A stretch of DNA of 64,000 nucleotides from JBPOFM01 sp041391925 (GTDB taxonomy: Bacteria; Bacteroidota; Bacteroidia; Flavobacteriales; Flavobacteriaceae): positions 343,533 to 407,532 of the forward strand of contig JAWKNA010000005.1 of NCBI GenBank assembly GCA_041391925.1, written 5' to 3'. The translations under genes and the position numbers were made by a program. The notes under the pieces are model-generated. The model was given only the letters and a program-made list of their open reading frames with translations. It ran no database searches and was not told where the DNA came from. Position 1 is the stretch's first letter, and each line of letters begins with the position of its first letter. Below, in pieces: positions 36,089 to 44,440 of this stretch.

Positions 36089-36119
36089 CAAAGATGCACT
36101 TTATTTTTAATCTATTAAA
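36089..36119 (-). promoter_or_regulatory. Promoter of the PorV-like/DUF4105 pair
   Basis: On the minus strand TTTA (36119-36116) is followed after 19 bp by CATCTTTG (36096-36089), each one mismatch from TTTG-N19-TAnnTTTG. It lies 17 bp before the chosen TTG start at 36071 and supports that start. Confidence 0.5.
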
Positions 36120-36195
36120 CTTCAAAATACCTCACTTATTGTCTGCTTACTGTTATAGACGCAAATAGTTTGCTATTTTTACAAAAAATATTCTG

Positions 36196-36966
36196 ATGAT
36201 TTTAAAAAGGCATATTCCGAACATCGTCACGCTTCTTAATTTGTTCTGTGGCTCCATTGCAGTAATTTTTGCTGTCTATAATAATTTTGCTGCTGCTGCC
36301 ATTTTTGTGTTTTCTGGTATTTTCTTTGATTTTTTTGATGGATTGTTGGCTCGGAAGCTTAATGTACAGAGCCCTTTGGGAGTTCAATTGGATTCTTTGG
36401 CTGATATGGTGACCAGTGGTCTGGTGCCAGGAATTATCATGTTCAAATTGTTGTCCATGGCTGTAGACACTCCTTATTTTATTGAATCTTCGGATGTATG
36501 GGCTACAAATATGGAATGGACAGGTTTTAAAATTTCTTGGTTGCCGCTAATTGGTTTGCTCATTCCTTTGTCTTCTGCGTATCGCTTGGCAAAATTCAAT
36601 ATTGACGAAGAGCAGCAAAACTATTTTAAAGGTTTGCCAACACCTGCCAACACACTTTTAATTATCTCTTTGCCATTAATCATGGAGTATCAGAATAATG
36701 ATTTGATGAACGAAATCATTCTTAATAAATGGTTTTTGATTGTGGTAACTTTGATAAGCTGCTACCTTTTGAATTCCAACATTAAATTATTCGCCTTAAA
36801 GTTCAAGAATTTTGGATTCAAAGATAATGCAGTGAGATATGTATTTCTCATTTTGACAGTTGTATTCTTGGTATTGCTGCAATTTGCTGCCATTCCAATT
36901 ATTATACTTTTGTATGTGATTTTGTCCTTAATATCTTCATCTTTGGTTTCTAATTCGAACCTATAA
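36196..36966 (+). CDS. pssA: CDP-diacylglycerol-serine O-phosphatidyltransferase
   Basis: It makes phosphatidylserine from CDP-diacylglycerol and serine, the precursor of phosphatidylethanolamine. The 256 aa protein has about eight membrane helices and the CDP-alcohol phosphatidyltransferase motif D-G-x2-A-R-x8-G-x3-D-x3-D, here in DGLLARKLNVQ and GVQLDSLAD (about 49-72). IPNIVTLLNLFCGSIAV at the N-terminus is typical of PssA. It is divergent from the PorV-like gene and 11 bp before the DUF808 gene. Confidence 0.92.
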   Translation: MILKRHIPNIVTLLNLFCGSIAVIFAVYNNFAAAAIFVFSGIFFDFFDGLLARKLNVQSPLGVQLDSLADMVTSGLVPGIIMFKLLSMAVDTPYFIESSDVWATNMEWTGFKISWLPLIGLLIPLSSAYRLAKFNIDEEQQNYFKGLPTPANTLLIISLPLIMEYQNNDLMNEIILNKWFLIVVTLISCYLLNSNIKLFALKFKNFGFKDNAVRYVFLILTVVFLVLLQFAAIPIIILLYVILSLISSSLVSNSNL

Positions 36967-36977
36967 TTGAACAACTG

Positions 36978-37868
36978 ATGGCTTCAGGTTTTTTTGCACT
37001 GCTCGATGATATTGCCGCATTGATGGATGATGTGGGTGCCATGGCCAAGATTTCCACCCAAAAAACTGCAGGTATTTTAGGTGATGATTTGGCGGTGAAT
37101 GCAGAAAAAGCTTCTGGTTTTGTGTCTTCACGTGAGATTCCGGTTTTATGGGCCATTTCCAAAGGTTCGCTACTCAATAAGCTTATTATTTTGCCCATTG
37201 CCTTTTTGTTGAGTGCTTTTTTGCCTTCGGCCATAACAGTCGCCTTGATTATTGGCGGTATTTATTTAGCCTATGAAGGAGCGGAAAAGATTTATGAGTT
37301 TTTTGTGCCTCACCAGCCTCCTCAAAGCCGTATTGATGATATCAAAGAGCTAACCGAAGATGAGATGCTGTCAGCCGAAAAAGCAAAGATTAAGTCTGCG
37401 ATTGTGACTGATTTTATCCTTTCGGTTGAAATCGTCATCATTGCTCTTGGAACGGTCATTGGAGAGTCCTTAATAACTCAAATCTTGGTGGTATCCTTTG
37501 TGGCTCTTGTTGCAACTATTGGTGTTTATGGAATTGTAGCCTTAATTGTAAGAATGGATGATTTTGGGTTGCGACTGTTGAAAACCACTTCAAATGAGAA
37601 AAGCTTTACTTATAGAGTGGGTTATCTTCTTGTAATTGCACTTCCAAAAGTTATCAAAAGTTTATCTGTTATTGGTACCATTGCCTTGATTTTAGTTGCT
37701 GGTGGCATCTTCGTACATAACATAGTTTTTTTGCATCATTTTTTGGAATCTTGGCCTTCGGTTTTTCGAGATGCAATTGTTGGACTGATAATTGGGTTTG
37801 TGGCTTTGTTGCTTTTGGAAGGTTCTAAAAAGTTGATGAGACAGATCCGTTCAAAATTTGAGAAATAG
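36978..37868 (+). CDS. DUF808 family membrane protein (YedI-like)
   Basis: This is a 296 aa inner-membrane protein. It begins ASGFFALLDDIAALMDDVGA and continues TQKTAGILGDDLAVNAEKAS, the unmistakable DUF808 opening, followed by about six helices and a basic C-terminus. No biochemical role is known. It starts 11 bp after pssA and is likely co-transcribed. Confidence 0.9.
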   Translation: MASGFFALLDDIAALMDDVGAMAKISTQKTAGILGDDLAVNAEKASGFVSSREIPVLWAISKGSLLNKLIILPIAFLLSAFLPSAITVALIIGGIYLAYEGAEKIYEFFVPHQPPQSRIDDIKELTEDEMLSAEKAKIKSAIVTDFILSVEIVIIALGTVIGESLITQILVVSFVALVATIGVYGIVALIVRMDDFGLRLLKTTSNEKSFTYRVGYLLVIALPKVIKSLSVIGTIALILVAGGIFVHNIVFLHHFLESWPSVFRDAIVGLIIGFVALLLLEGSKKLMRQIRSKFEK

Positions 37869-37942
37869 TTTTTTAAATAGTTCTTATTCGCAATTAATTT
37901 CAATAAAAATTTTTTTCAAAAGGCAGAATAATAGATTGATAA

Positions 37943-37957
37943 TCACTAATTTAGTGA
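37943..37957. repeat. 15 bp palindrome upstream of a lipoprotein gene
   Basis: TCACTAA-T-TTAGTGA is a perfect 7-1-7 inverted repeat, 28 bp before the ATG at 37986. Its position fits an operator or part of the promoter. No regulator is identified. Confidence 0.35.
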
Positions 37958-37985
37958 ACAGTTATTAATCCTAATTATTTTAAAC

Positions 37986-38585
37986 ATGAAAAAAGTAATT
38001 TTACCCATTATCATCCTTGTATGTATAGGATGCAAAGACAATGCAGTAAGTAAAAAAGTCAAGGAAGTCAACAATAATGTTACCAATACCAGCAATGCAG
38101 TCAAGGAAATGAACAAAATGCAAGAGGATATTGTTGATTTGCAAAATACAGAACCTCTGACAAATGATGCTTTAAAAGCTTGGTTGCCAGAGGAAGTGAA
38201 TGGTATGAAACGCATCTCGTACAAGGCTGGACAAATGGGCGTTATACAAATTGGTTCTATCGAGGCCACTTATGCCAATGAGGATAAATCAAAAAAATTC
38301 AAAATTGAATTGATTGATGGTGCCGGAGCAATGGGAGCGTCTGCTACAGCAGGAATGCGTATGATGTTTTCTCAAGAATTTGAAGAGGAAAATGAACAAT
38401 CGAGCAGAAGAACGGCCAAAAGAAATGGTATAAAAGTGATTGAGGAATACAAAAAGACGCAAAACAACAGTACCATTCAATACATGCAAGATAAACGATT
38501 CTACATCAGAGGAACAGGAACCAATATGGATTTAGATGAAACTTGGAATGCTTTAAAAGAATTTGACACAGAAGATTTGACTTAA
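37986..38585 (+). CDS. Predicted lipoprotein, unknown function
   Basis: A 199 aa protein. The N-terminus KKVILPIIILVCIGCKDN has a lipobox with the lipidated Cys at residue 16. An Asn-rich, possibly coiled segment (about 20-50) is followed by a globular domain of about 140 residues with WLPEEVNGMKRISYKAGQMG and a C-terminal NMDLDETWNALKEF. I do not recognise the family; it looks like a periplasm-facing surface lipoprotein. It converges with and overlaps the lptB gene by 4 bp. Confidence 0.75.
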   Translation: MKKVILPIIILVCIGCKDNAVSKKVKEVNNNVTNTSNAVKEMNKMQEDIVDLQNTEPLTNDALKAWLPEEVNGMKRISYKAGQMGVIQIGSIEATYANEDKSKKFKIELIDGAGAMGASATAGMRMMFSQEFEEENEQSSRRTAKRNGIKVIEEYKKTQNNSTIQYMQDKRFYIRGTGTNMDLDETWNALKEFDTEDLT

Positions 38586-39322
38586 AACGTCAACTTCTTC
38601 TTCCTCAACTCGAAGTTCTGGCCTAAATAGACTTTACGCACCATTTCATCGTTTGCCAAATCTTCAGGGATACCAGCTTTTAGGATGCTTCCTTCGAACA
38701 TCAAATAGGTTCTATCGGTTATCGCTAAGGTTTCCTGAACGTTGTGGTCAGTAATCAAGATGCCGATATTTTTTTTGGTCAGTTGAGCAACGATACGCTG
38801 GATATCTTCCACTGCAACTGGGTCTACACCGGCAAAAGGTTCATCAAGAAGAATGAAATTAGGGTCTGTTGCCAATGCACGTGCGATTTCGGTACGTCGG
38901 CGTTCACCTCCAGACAATAAATCCCCACGACTTTTTCGAATATGTCCCAATCCAAATTCCTCAATGAGCGATTCCATTTTATCATGCTGTTGCTGCTTGC
39001 TCATTTTGGTCATTTGCAACACGCTCAAAATATTGTCTTCAATGCTCAATTTTCTAAAAACTGATGCTTCCTGCGCCAAATAGCCAATGCCGTTTTGGGC
39101 GCGTTTATACATGGGATATTTAGTGATTTCCTGACCTTCTAAAAAGATATTCCCACCATTTGGCTTAATCAGTCCAACTATCATGTAGAAAGACGTTGTT
39201 TTTCCAGCTCCATTAGGACCCAAAAGCCCAACGATTTCTCCTTGATTCACTTCAAGAGAAACTCCTTTTACCACCTGTCGTCCACCATAGGACTTCATTA
39301 AATTTTCTGCTCTTAACTTCAT
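38582..39322 (-). CDS. lptB: LPS export ABC transporter ATPase LptB
   Basis: It powers extraction of LPS from the inner membrane by LptFG. The 246 aa protein has Walker A GPNGAGKTT (35-43), signature LLSGGERRRTEIARAL, Walker B ILLDEPFAGVDP with catalytic Glu, and ITDHNV (switch His). NQGEIVGLLGPNGAGKTTSF and GYLAQEASVFRKLS are the LptB forms. LptFG and the other Lpt parts are not in this window. Confidence 0.95.
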   Translation of the reverse strand: MKLRAENLMKSYGGRQVVKGVSLEVNQGEIVGLLGPNGAGKTTSFYMIVGLIKPNGGNIFLEGQEITKYPMYKRAQNGIGYLAQEASVFRKLSIEDNILSVLQMTKMSKQQQHDKMESLIEEFGLGHIRKSRGDLLSGGERRRTEIARALATDPNFILLDEPFAGVDPVAVEDIQRIVAQLTKKNIGILITDHNVQETLAITDRTYLMFEGSILKAGIPEDLANDEMVRKVYLGQNFELRKKKLTF

Positions 39323-39396
39323 AAGTTAGCTACTGAAGGTTAAAAATAGTAAAATCAGACTGACAAGCATGATAACGAGTTTAATTTATTAAAAGT

Positions 39397-39744
39397 TTAA
39401 CTTTGGTTTTCTAAAGCTTCCCAAAACTCATATGCACGCCGCAAATGTGGAATCACGATGGTGCCACCAACCAAAGTTGCAATTCCTAGAGCTTCACCCA
39501 CTTCAGCTTTGGTAATACCTTCATTGTAACTGGTTTCTAAATGGTATTTGATGCAATCATCACAGCGCAATACTGTGGAAGCTACCAAACCCAACAATTC
39601 TTTGGTTTTGACATCCAGAGCACCATCAGTATAGGCGTTGGTATCCAAATTAAAAATCCGCTTGATGATTTTGTTGTTATCAGCCAGGATTTTATCATTC
39701 ATCTTGGCGCGATAATCATTGAATTCTTTTACAATATCAGACAT
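39397..39744 (-). CDS. Carboxymuconolactone decarboxylase family protein (AhpD-like)
   Basis: A 115 aa all-helical protein with the AhpD-like redox motif RCDDCIKYHLETSY (Cys-x-x-Cys-x3-His, about 60-68) and GEALGIATLVGGTIVIPHLR. Members act as small thiol peroxidase-type antioxidants, but the substrate varies. It overlaps the end of tatC by 8 bp, so it is probably translated with it. Confidence 0.88.
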   Translation of the reverse strand: MSDIVKEFNDYRAKMNDKILADNNKIIKRIFNLDTNAYTDGALDVKTKELLGLVASTVLRCDDCIKYHLETSYNEGITKAEVGEALGIATLVGGTIVIPHLRRAYEFWEALENQS

Positions 39745-40561
39745 GTTTTTTAGCTTTTCGGTTTTGGTTTCTCACTACCACAGCAGAAATATATATACTG
39801 ACTTGGTATAAAATAAGAATTGGAATGGCAACAATCACTTGACTTGCTACATCTGGAGGTGTAATGACCGCGGAAACAATCAAAATGATGACCAAGGCAT
39901 ATTTTCGGTATTTTTTTAAAATCTGTGGTGTTACCACACCTATTTTGGTCAGAAAATACATGATGATGGGTAGTTCAAAAACTAGACCAGATGCCAATGA
40001 CGAAGACCTCACCAATGAAATGTAGGAGCCCAAATCTATTTGATTTGTTATTTCTGAACTGACACTATAAGTTCCCAAAAAGTTAATGGATAATGGCGTG
40101 ATGACAAAATACCCAAAAAGGACTCCCAGAAAAAATAATAATGATGTGATGATGATAAAACCTCTTGAATGTTTACGTTCATTTGGATGCAATCCTGGAC
40201 TGATGAAACTCCAAAGTTGGTAAATGATGTATGGAAACGCAATGACCATGCCTGCATAAATGGCAGTCCAGACATCTGCTGAGAATTGACCACCCATCGT
40301 ACGATTTTGAATCGTAAATGGAAAGGACTCTGCACAAAAGGTACTATCGAGATTAAAAAACTGGGACATTTTGCACAAATATTTATAGGTAGGAAAGGTC
40401 ATTTGTTTTGGCCCGAAAATAATGGTATCAAAAATATATCTTGAGAATATGAAAGCACCAACTCCAGCAATTAAAATTGCCAAAGTGCTGCGAATCAAAT
40501 GCCAGCGTAAATCTTCGAGATGATCTAAAAATGACATCTCATTTGCGTTCTTTTTTGCCAT
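39737..40561 (-). CDS. tatC: Twin-arginine translocase subunit TatC
   Basis: This is the signal-peptide receptor of the Tat system in the inner membrane. The 274 aa protein has six helices. The N-terminal MSFLDHLEDLRWHLIRSTLA carries the conserved cytoplasmic E-L-R region, and FISPGLHPNERKHSRGF is the first cytoplasmic loop. The long periplasmic loop after helix 1 (about 45-85) is typical of Bacteroidota TatC. The start codon shares one base with the kdsD stop. TatA/B are not in the window. Confidence 0.94.
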   Translation of the reverse strand: MAKKNANEMSFLDHLEDLRWHLIRSTLAILIAGVGAFIFSRYIFDTIIFGPKQMTFPTYKYLCKMSQFFNLDSTFCAESFPFTIQNRTMGGQFSADVWTAIYAGMVIAFPYIIYQLWSFISPGLHPNERKHSRGFIIITSLLFFLGVLFGYFVITPLSINFLGTYSVSSEITNQIDLGSYISLVRSSSLASGLVFELPIIMYFLTKIGVVTPQILKKYRKYALVIILIVSAVITPPDVASQVIVAIPILILYQVSIYISAVVVRNQNRKAKKHV

Positions 40562-41526
40562 CAGATAATCCCTTCTTTAATTAAATCGTGCAGATGTACT
40601 ACACCAGCATACTCCCCTTTATGCTCAACCAACAATTGTGAAATCTCATTGGCTTCCATCAGTTCCATGGCGTCGATAGCCATTGCATTACTTTCAATCC
40701 GTTTTGGATTGGAACTCATTATATCCTTGGCAGTCAGATTTATGAATGAATCGGTCTTGGTCAGCATTCGCCGTAAATCACCATCAGTGATGATACCCAC
40801 AATTTTTTTATTTTCGACAACTGCAGTCACACCTAACATTTTCTCGGAAATTTCAACAATCACCTGTTTTACATTCGTGTCCAAATTTACTTGAGGTTTT
40901 TCGTTCATAGATGACAAATCATTCACACGTAAATACAAACGTTTTCCCAATGCACCGCCTGGATGGTATTTCGCAAAATCTCGACTTGAAAAGCCTCTCA
41001 ATTCCAACAGACAAATAGCAAGTGCATCACCAATGACCAATTGGGCAGTGGTGCTGGTTGTGGGCGCCAAGTTGTGCGGACAGGCTTCCTGTTCTACATA
41101 AGCATTCAAGATATAGTCGGCCTGTTGTCCCAAATATGATTTTGTATTTCCAGTTATGGCAATCATTTTGTTCTTTGCATTCTTTATCAAGGGCACCAAT
41201 ACTTTTATTTCGGGAGTGTTTCCACTTTTCGAAATGCAAATGACTATGTCATCTTCCAGCATAAGGCCTAGATCCCCATGGATAGCATCAGCAGCGTGCA
41301 TGAATACTGCTGGCGTACCTGTGGAATTCAATGTTGCAACAATTTTATTTGCAATGATGGCGCTTTTTCCGATGCCTGTAATAATTACCCTTCCTTTGGA
41401 GTTATATATGAGTTCTACTGCATTGGCAAAGTCTTCATCAAGGAAAGAGGTTAAATGTGCAATGGCTTGGCTTTCTAACTCAATGGTTTTTTTTGCCGTA
41501 TTGAGAATAGAATGTGTATTGTTCAA
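40561..41526 (-). CDS. kdsD: Arabinose-5-phosphate isomerase KdsD (KpsF/GutQ family)
   Basis: It converts ribulose 5-phosphate to arabinose 5-phosphate, the first step to Kdo for LPS. The 321 aa protein has an N-terminal SIS domain (GRVIITGIGKSAIIANKIVA, then ICISKSGNTPEIKVLVPLIK) and two C-terminal CBS domains (about 200-320). The segments HAADAIHGDLGLMLEDDIVI and FAKYHPGGALGKRL carry the catalytic residues of the family. It is first in a kdsD-tatC-CMD unit. Confidence 0.93.
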   Translation of the reverse strand: MNNTHSILNTAKKTIELESQAIAHLTSFLDEDFANAVELIYNSKGRVIITGIGKSAIIANKIVATLNSTGTPAVFMHAADAIHGDLGLMLEDDIVICISKSGNTPEIKVLVPLIKNAKNKMIAITGNTKSYLGQQADYILNAYVEQEACPHNLAPTTSTTAQLVIGDALAICLLELRGFSSRDFAKYHPGGALGKRLYLRVNDLSSMNEKPQVNLDTNVKQVIVEISEKMLGVTAVVENKKIVGIITDGDLRRMLTKTDSFINLTAKDIMSSNPKRIESNAMAIDAMELMEANEISQLLVEHKGEYAGVVHLHDLIKEGII

Positions 41527-41543
41527 AATTTATAATTTTTGGG

Positions 41544-41574
41544 TTTGATGCGTTTGAAGAATTTAGTATCTTTA
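41544..41574 (+). promoter_or_regulatory. Promoter of recQ
   Basis: TTTG at 41544-41547 and TATCTTTA at 41567-41574 are separated by 19 bp; only the last base differs from TTTG-N19-TAnnTTTG. It lies 39 bp upstream of the recQ ATG. Confidence 0.6.
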
Positions 41575-41613
41575 AACTTAATGCAAATGTATATAAAATA
41601 CTAATAGGGATTA

Positions 41614-43815
41614 ATGAGTAAAACAGAAATTGACTTACATGAAGCTCTAAAAAAATATTTTGGTTTTTCCAAGTTTAAAGGACTTCAGGAACAGGTCATA
41701 AAAAGTATTGTATCTGGCCATAATACATTCGTTATTATGCCAACTGGTGGAGGAAAATCTTTATGCTATCAATTGCCTGCACTTATAAAGGATGGAACCG
41801 CAATTATCGTGTCGCCTCTAATTGCCCTTATGAAAAATCAGGTAGATGCCATTAGATCTGTTTCACAGAATGATGGTGTTGCCCACGTACTCAACTCTTC
41901 ACTAAGCAAAACAGAAATTAAGCAAGTTAAGGAGGATATCTCTAATGGTATAACAAAATTATTATATGTAGCTCCAGAATCTCTAACAAAAGAAGAATAT
42001 GTAGATTTTTTAAGAGCTGAAACCATTTCATTCATGGCTGTGGATGAAGCTCATTGTATCAGTGAATGGGGTCACGATTTTAGACCAGAATATAGAAACC
42101 TAAAGCAAATCATTGAGCGAATCGGAAATGATATCCCCATCATTGGATTGACTGCAACGGCAACTCCAAAAGTTCAGGAAGATATTTTGAAAAGTTTGAA
42201 CATTACAGATGCCAATACTTTTAAGGCATCTTTCAACAGACCTAATTTATATTATGAAGTACGTCCTAAAACAAAAAATGTGGATGCAGACATCATTAGG
42301 TTTGTCAAACAGAACCAAGGAAAATCAGGAATCATCTATTGTTTAAGTAGAAAAAGGGTAGAGGAACTGGCTCAGGTACTTCAGGTCAATGGTATCAAAG
42401 CTGTTCCATATCATGCCGGACTCGATGCCAAAACACGAGTAAAACACCAAGATATGTTTTTGATGGAAGATACCGATGTTGTCGTTGCAACCATAGCTTT
42501 CGGAATGGGAATCGATAAACCAGATGTGCGTTTTGTGATTCATCACGATATGCCGAAGAGTATCGAAAGTTACTATCAAGAAACTGGAAGAGCTGGCCGG
42601 GATGGAGGCGAAGGACATTGTTTGGCGTTTTACGCTTACAAAGACATTGAAAAACTGGAGAAATTCATGTCAGGTAAACCCGTTGCCGAACAAGAAATTG
42701 GACAGGCTTTGCTTCAAGAAGTAGTCGCTTTTTCAGAAAGTTCAGTTTCACGACGCAAGTTCATTTTGCATTATTTTGGTGAAGAATTTGATAATGACAC
42801 TGGCGAAGGTGGCGACATGGATGATAACATTCGTCATCCTAAAAAGCAACATGAAGCCAAGGACGATGTTGTGATTTTACTAGAAACGGTCAATAAAACC
42901 AATGAAAAATACAAATCCAAAGATTTGGTACAGGTGCTTACTGGAAAATCCAATGCGCTCATTTCGTCCCATAAGACTGACACCCAGGATTTTTTTGGGA
43001 TTGGTCAAGATAAAGATAAGCGCTATTGGATGGCCTTGATACGTCAAGTTTTGGTGGCTGGACTTTTAAGGAAAGACATTGAAACGTATGGCGTTTTAAG
43101 ATTGTCTGAAGAAGGCAAAGCCTTTATGAAATCCCCTCAATCGTTTATGATGACCGAAGATCATGTGTTTGACGAAGGGAGTGATGATGGTATCATTACC
43201 GCCTCCAAAGCCGAAGGTGGCGTGGCTGACGAGCGATTGATGGCAATGTTGAAAGATTTACGAAAAAGCAATGCCAAGAAATTGGGAGTTCCTCCTTTCG
43301 TAATTTTTCAAGACCCATCGTTGGAGGATATGGCATTAAAATATCCGATTACCATTGACGAATTGAGCAATGTACATGGTGTGGGTGATGGCAAAGCCAA
43401 AAAATATGGAAAAGATTTTGTCGAATTGATTGCACGCTATGTTGAAGATAACGATATCGAGCGACCTGACGATTTGGTAGTGAAATCTACGGGCTCCAAT
43501 TCATCCTTAAAACTATACATCATTCAGAATGTTGACAGAAAATTACCGTTGGATGATATTGCCAAGGCCAAAGGCATGAAAATGAAAGAGTTCATAAAGG
43601 AACTTGAAGCTATTGTCTACTCAGGTACCAAACTGAATATCAATTACTGGATTGACGAGATTTTGGATGAAGACCAGCAAGAAGAAATCCATGATTATTT
43701 CATGGAGTCCAAAACCGATAAAATTGATGTCGCCATAAAAGAGTTTGATGGCGATTATGACGATGAAGAGCTACGATTATATCGCATTAAATTTATCAGT
43801 GAAGTAGCTAATTAG
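41614..43815 (+). CDS. recQ: ATP-dependent DNA helicase RecQ
   Basis: This is a 3'-5' DNA helicase for recombination and fork repair. The 733 aa protein has Walker A TGGGKS (44-49), DEAH (144-147), TATATP (180-185), FGMGIDKPDVRFVIHHDMPK and the QETGRAGRDG motif VI, then an RQC region and an HRDC domain (about 538-612), then a further ~100-residue C-terminal extension. The zinc-binding site is missing: the family's four Cys are replaced in SSVSRRKFILHYFGEEF and the acidic linker after it (377-405). It is longer than E. coli RecQ (about 610 aa). Confidence 0.95.
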   Translation: MSKTEIDLHEALKKYFGFSKFKGLQEQVIKSIVSGHNTFVIMPTGGGKSLCYQLPALIKDGTAIIVSPLIALMKNQVDAIRSVSQNDGVAHVLNSSLSKTEIKQVKEDISNGITKLLYVAPESLTKEEYVDFLRAETISFMAVDEAHCISEWGHDFRPEYRNLKQIIERIGNDIPIIGLTATATPKVQEDILKSLNITDANTFKASFNRPNLYYEVRPKTKNVDADIIRFVKQNQGKSGIIYCLSRKRVEELAQVLQVNGIKAVPYHAGLDAKTRVKHQDMFLMEDTDVVVATIAFGMGIDKPDVRFVIHHDMPKSIESYYQETGRAGRDGGEGHCLAFYAYKDIEKLEKFMSGKPVAEQEIGQALLQEVVAFSESSVSRRKFILHYFGEEFDNDTGEGGDMDDNIRHPKKQHEAKDDVVILLETVNKTNEKYKSKDLVQVLTGKSNALISSHKTDTQDFFGIGQDKDKRYWMALIRQVLVAGLLRKDIETYGVLRLSEEGKAFMKSPQSFMMTEDHVFDEGSDDGIITASKAEGGVADERLMAMLKDLRKSNAKKLGVPPFVIFQDPSLEDMALKYPITIDELSNVHGVGDGKAKKYGKDFVELIARYVEDNDIERPDDLVVKSTGSNSSLKLYIIQNVDRKLPLDDIAKAKGMKMKEFIKELEAIVYSGTKLNINYWIDEILDEDQQEEIHDYFMESKTDKIDVAIKEFDGDYDDEELRLYRIKFISEVAN

Positions 43816-43862
43816 TTTTCAAGTTTTTAATTGCAGTTTGCAGGTCTCTGAAGCTTCATAAA

Positions 43863-44327
43863 CTATTCTTCTTCCTCATCCTTTGCGACTTGTACAATGC
43901 TAAACGAAACACGTTCCTTTTTTGCAGAAAGCTCCAAAGATTGAATTTGGGATTTTTCAATTTTCGGAATGTCTTCTTCATTTATTTCAAAATCTATTTT
44001 GGTAATACTTCTATTGGAAACATTCGAAAAATCTGATTCCAGTTCCACCATGTCAGAATTCAAATTCAACTCAAAATCATTACCCTTAATTTTCAACATG
44101 GCTCCTTTAAAAGTTTTGATGTGAAAGGTTCCCACAATAACGGTTTGTAACAAATGATATCCAGCTAACTCGCCCAATCCAGCATACATGACATTGGTTT
44201 CCGATATCGCAAAAGGCTCATTTTCTATATCATTGATAATGCTTTCAGTATGTGTGTCCACATGCAATTTTTCCATGGCTCTCATATCGCCAAAAGCTGC
44301 CCTTAATCGTGTGATTGAAAATTTCAT
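43863..44327 (-). CDS. Unknown protein
   Basis: A 154 aa soluble protein with no signal peptide or membrane helix. It begins KFSITRLRAAFGDMRAMEKL and ends in an acidic tail. The middle (about 60-110) is likely beta-rich. I do not recognise it. It is convergent with recQ and divergent from the cyclophilin-FKBP gene, with a 19 bp palindrome in the shared upstream region. Confidence 0.65.
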   Translation of the reverse strand: MKFSITRLRAAFGDMRAMEKLHVDTHTESIINDIENEPFAISETNVMYAGLGELAGYHLLQTVIVGTFHIKTFKGAMLKIKGNDFELNLNSDMVELESDFSNVSNRSITKIDFEINEEDIPKIEKSQIQSLELSAKKERVSFSIVQVAKDEEEE

Positions 44328-44343
44328 TTCTTTGATTTTTGTA

Positions 44344-44362
44344 AACTTAAAAATTTTAAGTT
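44344..44362. repeat. 19 bp perfect AT-rich palindrome between divergent genes
   Basis: AACTTAAAA-A-TTTTAAGTT is a 9-1-9 inverted repeat, 17 bp before the minus-strand start at 44327 and 25 bp before the -33 element of the plus-strand gene. It might be an operator. It has no T-run or GC stem, so it is not a good terminator. Confidence 0.4.
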
Positions 44363-44386
44363 ACAATTCCCAAATGAACTTCTCAC

Positions 44387-44417
44387 TTCGTGCTTCCAGC
44401 TTTCTTTCTTATCTTTG
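44387..44417 (+). promoter_or_regulatory. Promoter of the cyclophilin-FKBP gene
   Basis: TTCG at 44387-44390 and a perfect TATCTTTG at 44410-44417 are 19 bp apart. It lies 23 bp before the ATG at 44441. Confidence 0.6.
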
Positions 44418-44440
44418 CAACTTCATATAAAATATAACAC

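Noticed and set aside
36071..36125. TTG at 36125 as start of the PorV-like gene
   Set aside because: A TTTA-N19-CATCTTTG promoter lies between it and the later TTG, and the later start gives a standard signal peptide.
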